Assembly: GCA_003158355.1 (NCBI GenBank)
Contig: PMIV01000187.1
Coordinates: forward strand, 2,835 to 8,810
Source of the DNA: Anaerolineaceae bacterium
GTDB taxonomy: Bacteria > Chloroflexota > Anaerolineae > Anaerolineales > Anaerolineaceae
DNA: 5,976 bases
Direction: 5' to 3'
In this document: positions 1 to 5,038 of the stretch, in pieces
Position numbering within the stretch: the stretch's first letter is position 1
Layout: each line of letters starts with the position of its first letter
The notes under the pieces: model-generated
The model's database searches: none
What the model was told of the DNA's origin: nothing
What the model saw: only the letters and a program-made list of their open reading frames with translations
Translations under genes and position numbers: made by a program

Positions 1-731
1 GTTTCGAAGGTGCGGATGCCGCGTTCGCAGAGAATGATGCGGCGGTTGCCGTGGGAGAGGATATATTCGGCAGCCATGAGCAGTTCTTCGATCGTGGACG
101 ATAATCCGCGTTTGAGCAGAACGGGGTGCTGGCTCTCCCCGACAGCGTTGAGCAGGTTGTAGTTCTGCATGTTGCGTGCACCGATCTGGATCACATCGGC
201 ATACTTGGCAACGAGGGGAACCTGCTCGGAGGCCATGGCTTCGGTGACCACCGGCATTCCGGTGATCTCACGCACTTCGGCCAGCATTTCGAGTGCTTTC
301 TCGCCCAGACCCTGGAACGCATAGGGGGAAGTCCGCGGTTTGTAGGCGCCCCCGCGTAAGACATGAGCGCCGGCTTCCTGAACGGCATAGGCAGTTTCAA
401 GCAGCAGATTGCGGTCTTCTACGGCACACGGCCCGGCAATGAGGATGACCCCTTCTCCACCGATCTGGACGCCGTCCAGCGGGAAAGTTGAATTCTCGGG
501 GATGAACTCGCGGGAAGCCAGTTTATAGGGCCGGGAAATAGGTACGATACGATCCACACCCTCCATGTGGATAAACTGATCCTGTGCGGAAATCGGGTTA
601 TTGCCGACAATGCCAATAATGGTTCTTTCCGCCCCCTGTGAAGAATGGGGTTGAAAACCAAGGGTTTGCACTCTATCAACCACTGCTTTAATCTCCTTTG
701 CAGTCGCATTTGTACGCATTATGATCATCAT
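1..731 (-). CDS. aroF: 3-deoxy-7-phosphoheptulonate (DAHP) synthase, type I-beta, 3' end outside the window
   Basis: The enzyme condenses phosphoenolpyruvate and erythrose 4-phosphate, the first step of the shikimate pathway, in the cytoplasm. 243 residues are visible; the last roughly 95 lie beyond position 1, judging from family members of about 340. Residues 1-70 match the ferredoxin/ACT-like regulatory domain of the Thermotoga-type enzyme. The barrel then shows IAGPCAVE (98-105, with the metal-ligand Cys102), [11 protein letters not shown] (131-141, phosphoenolpyruvate site), [10 protein letters not shown] (181-190) and LLKRG (205-209). The remaining metal ligands would be in the missing part. 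The start at 731 is set by AGGGAG at 741-746, nine bases upstream; ATG codons at 728 and 719 are alternatives. The gene sits behind its own promoter and a Phe/Tyr-rich leader with a terminator, so expression is probably attenuated. The family and its allosteric domain are established; which amino acids inhibit this enzyme is inferred. Confidence 0.96.
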   Translation of the reverse strand, partial: MMIIMRTNATAKEIKAVVDRVQTLGFQPHSSQGAERTIIGIVGNNPISAQDQFIHMEGVDRIVPISRPYKLASREFIPENSTFPLDGVQIGGEGVILIAGPCAVEDRNLLLETAYAVQEAGAHVLRGGAYKPRTSPYAFQGLGEKALEMLAEVREITGMPVVTEAMASEQVPLVAKYADVIQIGARNMQNYNLLNAVGESQHPVLLKRGLSSTIEELLMAAEYILSHGNRRIILCERGIRTFE

Positions 732-757
732 TGTGAATCTCTCCCTGTTCTGAATAT

Positions 758-790
758 AAAAAGAGCGAGGCCTTTGACCTCGCTCTTTTT
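758..790 (-). terminator. Intrinsic terminator (attenuator) in the aroF leader
   Basis: GAGCGAGG pairs perfectly with CCTCGCTC (763-770 with 778-785) around a 7-base loop. The stem extends through an A run on one side and a T run on the other, so on the minus strand it ends in five U residues. It lies after the Phe/Tyr leader peptide and stops 26 bases before the aroF start, which is the position of an attenuator rather than an end-of-gene terminator. The T run on the plus side could also let it work in that direction, but no plus-strand gene precedes it. Confidence 0.88.
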
Positions 791-816
791 TGTCTTTTTG
801 TTTTTCTTGCAACTAC

Positions 817-900
817 TTAAGCGGCGTCATCGGTGTCCGGAAGTCCGAAACCGTAAAAATAGACGTACGCAAAATAGAAGGAAGATACTGTATATTTCAT
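817..900 (-). CDS. Phe/Tyr-rich leader peptide controlling aroF
   Basis: A 27-codon reading frame, too short for routine gene calling, runs from ATG (898-900) to TAA (817-819). Its core, residues 8-18, reads FYFAYVYFYGF: eight of eleven residues are Phe or Tyr. The whole peptide has five Tyr and four Phe, then a non-aromatic tail ending DTDDAA. It starts about 20 bases after the predicted transcription start, and an intrinsic terminator begins 26 bases after its stop, just ahead of aroF. In known attenuators such as pheA, ribosomes stall at such codons when the charged tRNA is scarce, which favours an antiterminator. The same logic is inferred here: shortage of Phe or Tyr would permit aroF transcription. 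The ribosome binding site is weak (GAG at 907-909). The peptide itself probably has no other function. Confidence 0.85.
   Translation of the reverse strand: MKYTVSSFYFAYVYFYGFGLPDTDDAA
819..829 (-). promoter_or_regulatory. Candidate antiterminator strand at the end of the leader peptide
   Basis: Read on the minus strand, this segment can pair with the 5' arm of the downstream terminator: bases 826-829 with 775-778 (UGAC with GUCA) and 819-823 with 781-785 (CGCUU with GAGCG, one G-U pair), separated by a 2x2 mismatch. The two structures exclude each other. The segment overlaps the last codons and the stop, so a ribosome finishing the leader would cover it and let the terminator form, while one stalled upstream would leave it free. 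The pairing is weaker than the terminator stem, so this is a hypothesis only. Confidence 0.35.
831..853 (-). promoter_or_regulatory. Leader RNA hairpin, possible pause structure
   Basis: On the minus strand CGGUUUCGG (845-853) pairs with CCGGA and ACCG (831-840), giving nine pairs with one single-base bulge (835), one G-U pair and the loop ACUU. It overlaps leader codons 17-23, just past the Tyr/Phe run. A ribosome stalled in that run would open it, so it may act as a pause hairpin or as protection for the neighbouring antiterminator strand. The pairing is seen in the sequence; the role is inferred. Confidence 0.45.
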
Positions 901-925
901 CTGAATCTCATTTTTTCTTTATCGT

Positions 926-957
926 ATTATATTAGCTTGAGTGTGCGGAAAAGTCAA
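926..957 (-). promoter_or_regulatory. Sigma-70/SigA-type promoter for the aroF leader
   Basis: On the minus strand TTGACT (952-957) is followed after 17 bases by TAATAT (929-934), which overlaps a perfect TATAAT (926-931, spacing 20). Transcription would start near 919-922, about 20 bases before the leader peptide ATG. This short distance is typical of attenuator-controlled operons. Confidence 0.75.
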
Positions 958-975
958 GCACCAACTTTGCATGGG
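958..975 (-). promoter_or_regulatory. Motif CCCATGCAAARTTKGTRC upstream of the aroF promoter, copy 1
   Basis: This 18-base block abuts the -35 box of the aroF promoter and matches positions 3976-3993 in front of the encapsulin promoter at 15 of 18 positions, in the same orientation. It lies inside a direct repeat, GCAAGTTG (977-984) and GCAAAGTTG (962-970). A regulator binding site is possible; no factor is recognised and chance is not excluded. Confidence 0.35.
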
Positions 976-986
976 TCAACTTGCTG

Positions 987-1030
987 CAATAATAAAATTA
1001 GCCCATCCTGTTTTTTTGGGATAGGCTAAT
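987..1030 (-). terminator. Intrinsic terminator of the encapsulin-cysteine desulfurase operon
   Basis: ATTAGCC (997-1003) pairs with GGCTAAT (1024-1030) and ATCC (1005-1008) with GGAT (1019-1022). In minus-strand RNA the intervening base pair is G-U, so the stem is 12 bp with a 10-base A-rich loop. UUUAUUAUU follows (988-996). It begins 14 bases after the cysteine desulfurase stop and separates that operon from the aroF promoter. Confidence 0.82.
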
Positions 1031-1044
1031 CCCTGGAAATCAGA

Positions 1045-2916
1045 TTACTTTCTCGTTCCAGTTTGTTGATTTGCCCGAATGCGTAGAAGGGCGGCGATCA
1101 AAGAATCAACATCTTCACAATTATTATAAGGAGCAAATGAAGCACGTACCGTACTCTCCAAACCAAAACGGCGCAAAATAGGTTGTGCGCAGTGATGCCC
1201 TGCCCGTACTGCGATTCCATCTTTGTCCAGAGCAGTGCCGACATCTTGTGAACCAATATTCTCCATCACAAAAGATATCACGCCCGCTTTTTCTTTGGCA
1301 GTGCCAATGATCTTCAATCCTGGTACAGTTCTTAAGCCTGCGGTGGCATACTCTAATAGCTTATGTTCATACCACGTAATATTCTCAATTCCTATGGAAT
1401 TAACATAATCCAGTGCAGCACCTAGACCAACGGCATCGGCGATATTCCCAGTGCCAGCCTCGAATTTTGCAGGTGGTGGTTGAAAAAGTGTCCGTTCAAA
1501 GGTAACATCGGCGATCATATTCCCGCCACCCTGCCATGGGGGAATACTGTTTAATAATTCTTTTTTTCCATAGACCACACCGATACCTGTAGGTCCAAAA
1601 ACTTTGTGACCGGAGAAAACATAAAAATCCGGATTGATTGCTTGAAGATCAACGCGCATATGAGAAACGGCTTGAGCTCCATCAACAAGAACTGTCGCTC
1701 CGTGACGATGAGCAGAGGCAACCATTTCTTTCACGGGAGTGATTGTACCCAGTGCATTTGAAACCTGGGCGATTGCCACAAATTTTGTTCTGGGGCCTAA
1801 CAATCTTTCATATTCTGATAATATGATTTGTCCATCATCATCAACTGGCACAACTTTTAAACATGCACCCTTCTCAACAACCAGTTGCTGCCAGGGAACA
1901 ATATTGGCATGATGCTCAAGCACGGTAACGACTATCTCATCATCTTTTCCAATATTTTGTCGTCCCCAGGTTTGTGCAACTAAATTGATAGCTTCTGTCG
2001 CTCCACGCACAAAAATTATTTCTTCAACAGATCCAGCATTCAAGAATTGGCGTACTTTTTCACGTGCAGCTTCGTAAGCGTCAGTTGCCCTGGCGGCCAA
2101 AGTATGCGCACCACGATGGATGTTCGAATTCTCATGCTCGTAATAATACTTTAGCCGATCAATAACAACTTGCGGTTTTTGTGTCGTTGCTGAATTATCC
2201 AACCAGATCAAAGGTTTTCCATGTACTTGCTCATGCAATATTGGAAAATCTCGACGTACATGATTCGGATCAAAAGGATGTGGACCGGACCTCAGGTCGG
2301 GAACTCGGTTTGGGCTATATTCAACAGATTCGGGTTTGAGAGAAAGCGTATCAAAATTGAAGGGAATCGTTTTTGAACCAACTGCAGAAATGGCATCGTC
2401 GACGAAATAATGTCCGCCAGCAGGTAAAATTGTTGTTCCCACTGGGGCAGACGGGATATCATCAGGTACCTGGCGCGTTAAACGAACCAAGGTACTCAAT
2501 ATTCTGGGTAAATCTTCCAGATTTGGATTTGTCGCCAAAGTCAAAGGCGTGGATTCATCTTCTGGAAAAATATTCCCTTGCGGATTACTCTGAATATAAT
2601 TCAGACCACCAGCAGGTAGTTCAGGTTTACCTGGATACGCTTCTGGTAATGAAATCTGAGAAATAGAGGGCAAGACTGAAGATGAGGTTAGCGTAAGTTC
2701 ATCAGGTCGTTGCTTATCTGCCAGATAAGAGGGCTGAGGTTCAGGAACTGTTCTTGGAAAATCCGGCTTCACCCCTGGGAGCGCAGAGAAAAACTGGTTG
2801 GCAAGTTGCGCAATTAAATCGGAGGTGGGCACACCAGCCGATTGTGCGGCCAAATTCTCCAACAAATTTACGCGAGAAATATCTCCGTCGGATAAACTAG
2901 GATCATGCGTAGTCAT
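1045..2916 (-). CDS. Family 2A encapsulin cargo cysteine desulfurase (SufS-like) with long N-terminal cargo-loading region
   Basis: This PLP enzyme converts L-cysteine to L-alanine and holds the sulfur as a persulfide on its active cysteine. The protein has 623 residues, about 215 more than ordinary SufS. The catalytic domain begins near residue 218 and keeps the SufS residues at the expected spacings: His335 (LEHHANIVPW), Asp412 (VDGAQA), PLP-lysine Lys438 (SGHK) and nucleophile Cys576 (RAGHHCAQP). Residues 1-215 are Pro/Ser-rich and look mostly disordered, with a helix-like stretch, SDLIAQLANQFFSALPG (32-48), and two LPAGG motifs (100-104 and 164-168). In characterised family 2A systems this region directs the enzyme into the shell. 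The start overlaps the end of the shell gene by 14 bases and has only a weak AGGT upstream, which suggests translational coupling. It is probably a dedicated cargo enzyme, not the housekeeping iron-sulfur cluster SufS: no other suf gene is present in the window. Confidence 0.94.
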   Translation of the reverse strand: MTTHDPSLSDGDISRVNLLENLAAQSAGVPTSDLIAQLANQFFSALPGVKPDFPRTVPEPQPSYLADKQRPDELTLTSSSVLPSISQISLPEAYPGKPELPAGGLNYIQSNPQGNIFPEDESTPLTLATNPNLEDLPRILSTLVRLTRQVPDDIPSAPVGTTILPAGGHYFVDDAISAVGSKTIPFNFDTLSLKPESVEYSPNRVPDLRSGPHPFDPNHVRRDFPILHEQVHGKPLIWLDNSATTQKPQVVIDRLKYYYEHENSNIHRGAHTLAARATDAYEAAREKVRQFLNAGSVEEIIFVRGATEAINLVAQTWGRQNIGKDDEIVVTVLEHHANIVPWQQLVVEKGACLKVVPVDDDGQIILSEYERLLGPRTKFVAIAQVSNALGTITPVKEMVASAHRHGATVLVDGAQAVSHMRVDLQAINPDFYVFSGHKVFGPTGIGVVYGKKELLNSIPPWQGGGNMIADVTFERTLFQPPPAKFEAGTGNIADAVGLGAALDYVNSIGIENITWYEHKLLEYATAGLRTVPGLKIIGTAKEKAGVISFVMENIGSQDVGTALDKDGIAVRAGHHCAQPILRRFGLESTVRASFAPYNNCEDVDSLIAALLRIRANQQTGTRK

Positions 2917-3832
2917 AATATTGATCTACCTGAACATCATGCAAAACAGCAATTGCATCATCGGTCAAAACAGATGCAGAGCAATAAAGCGAGATCAGGT
3001 AAGAAGCAACTGCTTTACGATAAATTCCCATAAAACGTACCGAGAGACTGGGAGCTACTTCACCAGGCAAACCCGGTTGGAACAATCCAATTACACCTTG
3101 CTTTTTCTCACCAGTTCTCAGTAGTAAAATGCTGGTCTTATTATTATTGATACTCAGCTTATCACTTGGAACCAGCGGCAATCCACGCCATGTTAGAAAT
3201 TGAGTTCCAAAGATTGTTGCAGTAGGTGGCGGAACACCTCTACGGGTGCATTCCCGTCCAAAAGCAGCAATCGCTCGTGGGTGAGCCAGGAAAAAAGCAG
3301 GTTCTTTCCAAACTTTGGTAATTAATTCATCTAAATCATCCGGTGTTGGACGGCCGTCTTTTCGAGGTTTAATCTTTTGAGAAGGGACAACAGAATTAAT
3401 AAGGCCATAATCTTTATTATTAATCAGCTCGAACTCTTGCTTTTCCTTTACTTTTTCGATTAATAATCGCAGCTGTTCTTGGATCTGATCTATAGGTTTG
3501 TCATATAAGTCAGAAATCCGAGTTTGGATATCCAGGACAGTGGTAACTGCGTTCATGGAATATTCACGAGGGTTTGTTTCATAATCAATAAATGCCTCGG
3601 GCAATTCGGCATTATCTTCAGGACTGCATTCTACATCTTTTGCAGCCCCTCCTTTGGCATCTTTGACACGATTCAATCTGAATGTGCCTGCCTCAACAGC
3701 AACCCAGGGTAAAAATGTTGGCAACCATCGGGGAGTTATTCCCACCCATTGAGCATGGGTCTTTGTAGTGTTTGCCAGTTGGCGAGCTGCCTGCTCGCTT
3801 AGCGTTTGGCGTGGTTCTATTGCGTCGACCAT
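2903..3832 (-). CDS. srpI: Family 2A encapsulin nanocompartment shell protein (SrpI-like)
   Basis: This 309-residue protein is the HK97-fold shell protomer of a family 2A encapsulin, which assembles into an icosahedral cage in the cytoplasm. Recognised stretches shared with Synechococcus SrpI, as I recall that sequence, include AARQLANTTKT (15-25), ITPRWL (32-37), PDDLDELITKVWKEP (164-178), FFLAHPRAIAAFGRECTRRG (180-199), FLTWRG (212-217) and the C-terminal GLFQPGLPGE (249-258) with SVRFMGI (264-270). The length fits the 2A type; no cyclic-nucleotide-binding domain is present, which argues against type 2B. The start at 3832 is supported by AAGGAG (3841-3846), eight bases upstream. The cargo gene follows with a 14-base overlap, the classic shell-cargo pairing. 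Related compartments have been linked to sulfur starvation and to storage of elemental sulfur; that role is inferred here. It is complete, with no sign of damage. Confidence 0.95.
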   Translation of the reverse strand: MVDAIEPRQTLSEQAARQLANTTKTHAQWVGITPRWLPTFLPWVAVEAGTFRLNRVKDAKGGAAKDVECSPEDNAELPEAFIDYETNPREYSMNAVTTVLDIQTRISDLYDKPIDQIQEQLRLLIEKVKEKQEFELINNKDYGLINSVVPSQKIKPRKDGRPTPDDLDELITKVWKEPAFFLAHPRAIAAFGRECTRRGVPPPTATIFGTQFLTWRGLPLVPSDKLSINNNKTSILLLRTGEKKQGVIGLFQPGLPGEVAPSLSVRFMGIYRKAVASYLISLYCSASVLTDDAIAVLHDVQVDQYYDYA

Positions 3833-3915
3833 TGGTACTTCTCCTTAGCTTATTTCGATTATCATCTCCATTTTATGAAGTGTGATTTTGAATTATTTGC
3901 AAATTAATAATAAAT

Positions 3916-3945
3916 ATTCTAACCATGTATATTCTAAACTGTCAA
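3916..3945 (-). promoter_or_regulatory. Promoter for the encapsulin operon
   Basis: On the minus strand a perfect TTGACA (3940-3945) is followed after 18 bases by TAGAAT (3916-3921). Transcription would begin near 3909, giving an untranslated leader of about 75 AT-rich bases before the shell gene. A near-consensus core suggests substantial basal strength, so any sulfur-dependent control may need a repressor. Confidence 0.7.
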
Positions 3946-3975
3946 TACTACATGGCCTATAAAACCTAAATCGTC

Positions 3976-3993
3976 GTACAAATTTTGCATGGG
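3976..3993 (-). promoter_or_regulatory. Motif CCCATGCAAARTTKGTRC upstream of the encapsulin promoter, copy 2
   Basis: This is the second copy of the 18-base block found next to the aroF promoter, in the same orientation and 30 bases upstream of the -35 box, about three helical turns farther out than copy 1. It contains an imperfect dyad (TGCAAA and TTTGTA) and starts ten bases after the ilvE stop. Its role is unknown. Confidence 0.35.
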
Positions 3994-4002
3994 ATAGAAA
4001 AT

Positions 4003-4938
4003 TTAATTGGCTGCACGATCCTTAACATAGGAAAGCCATTCCTTTGAATGTGCGCCGTGGCCGGTGACGGTTGCGTGGAAGGTTTGCTGGATTTGGCGGG
4101 TGATAGGGCCTAATCTGCCGCTGCCGATGGTTCTGAAATCCACTTCGCAGACGGCGATACATTCGGCGGCTGTACCGCAGACGAACAATTCATCCGCAAC
4201 GTATAACTGGTCGCGCGAGATGGGTTGTTCAACGATCTTAAGATCCAGATCGCGGCAAATAGCCAAAATTGAATCGCGGGTGATCCCTTCCAGAATGGCG
4301 GCGGTGTGGGAGGTATACAATTTTCCTGAGCGGATCACAAACAAATTCTCACCCGTGCATTCGGCCACGTAACCCTGCGGGTCAAGCATAATGGCTTCAT
4401 CAAAACCCAGCCGCATCGATTCGGTCTTGGCAAAAATACTGTTGGTGTAGTTGCCGCTGACCTTGGCTTTGGTCATCATCACGTTCGGGTGGTGGCGGGT
4501 AAATGAAGCAACGTTGGCGCGGATGCCCTTTTCCAGAGCTTCTTGACCCAGGTAGGAACCCATATCCCAAACAGCAATACCTACCTTAGCTTCGGTATCA
4601 TCCAGGTTCAGGCTTAAATTTGGCCCGCCGCTGTAAATAAGCGGGCGAATGTAACATTGTTTCATTTCGTTTTTGGCAATTGTTTCGAGAGTGGCCTGGC
4701 ACAATTCCGCAGCGCTGAAAGGCAATTTCTTAAAGCCGAGCACCAGAGCTGAATCGATGAGGCGATCCATATGTTCTTTCAAACGAAAAACAGCAGGGCC
4801 ATTATCTGTGTCGTAACAGCGGATCCCTTCGAAAACGGCTGCGCTGTAATGCAAGGCGGTGGTCAAGAAAGGAACTGTAGCTTTGGCGGTTTCGACAAGT
4901 TCGCCGTCCATCCAAATATATTTGCTTTCATTGCTCAT
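4003..4938 (-). CDS. ilvE: Branched-chain amino acid aminotransferase
   Basis: This PLP-dependent class IV (fold type IV) transaminase carries out the last step of valine, leucine and isoleucine synthesis, exchanging the amino group with glutamate. The 311 residues equal the usual IlvE length. Visible family signatures are the N-terminal YIWMDGELV (7-15), FEGIRCY (36-42), YIRPLIY (96-102), KAKVSGNY (157-164) with the predicted PLP-lysine Lys159, the block around Glu193 (YVAECTGENLF, 190-200), LEGITRDSIL (216-225) and GTAAEC (255-260). The start is fixed by AGAGGAG (4944-4950), five bases upstream. It follows leuB on the same strand with a gap of about 100 bases, consistent with a shared leucine pathway unit, although a hairpin lies between them. 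A D-amino acid or aminodeoxychorismate lyase role is unlikely given the IlvE-specific signatures. Confidence 0.96.
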   Translation of the reverse strand: MSNESKYIWMDGELVETAKATVPFLTTALHYSAAVFEGIRCYDTDNGPAVFRLKEHMDRLIDSALVLGFKKLPFSAAELCQATLETIAKNEMKQCYIRPLIYSGGPNLSLNLDDTEAKVGIAVWDMGSYLGQEALEKGIRANVASFTRHHPNVMMTKAKVSGNYTNSIFAKTESMRLGFDEAIMLDPQGYVAECTGENLFVIRSGKLYTSHTAAILEGITRDSILAICRDLDLKIVEQPISRDQLYVADELFVCGTAAECIAVCEVDFRTIGSGRLGPITRQIQQTFHATVTGHGAHSKEWLSYVKDRAAN

Positions 4939-4986
4939 AATAACTCCTCTTTTTGGTGATTCAATAATGTATAGTGAGTCTTACGA

Positions 4987-5013
4987 AATAGAGAGGGGTT
5001 AAGCCTCTCTATT
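4987..5013 (-). terminator. Perfect 10-bp hairpin between leuB and ilvE, possible weak terminator
   Basis: AATAGAGAGG (4987-4996) pairs perfectly with CCTCTCTATT (5004-5013) around a 7-base loop, 25 bases after the leuB stop. On the minus strand only AUUUCG follows, not a real U run, so termination would be weak. It may instead protect the leuB message end, or partially reduce readthrough into ilvE. I see no convincing promoter in the rest of this gap, although TCACTATACATT near 4970 resembles a -10 region without a matching -35. Confidence 0.5.
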
Positions 5014-5038
5014 GATAAACGAATTAATTCTTGATCAA

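Noticed and set aside
732..925. T-box or metabolite riboswitch in the aroF leader
   Set aside because: I could not find a T-box sequence or a known aptamer architecture, and the aromatic-rich leader peptide explains the terminator more simply.
645..1029. Two plus-strand frames of 96 and 79 codons across the aroF control region
   Set aside because: They have no ribosome site, low-complexity composition, and run antisense through the promoter, leader peptide and both terminators, all of which are better explained on the minus strand.
1045..2271. Housekeeping SufS of the iron-sulfur cluster pathway
   Set aside because: The catalytic domain fits SufS, but the 215-residue extension and overlap with a shell gene identify it as encapsulin cargo; no sufB, sufC, sufD or sufU is nearby.
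3845..3871. Eight-codon upstream frame (MEMIIEIS) ending at the shell gene Shine-Dalgarno site
   Set aside because: It is too short, lacks its own ribosome site and has no amino acid bias; chance is the simplest explanation in AT-rich leader sequence.
3980..4004. Inverted repeat AAATTTT/AAAATTT as an ilvE terminator
   Set aside because: The stem is seven A-T pairs only, with an 11-base loop and no U run, so it would be too unstable to terminate transcription.
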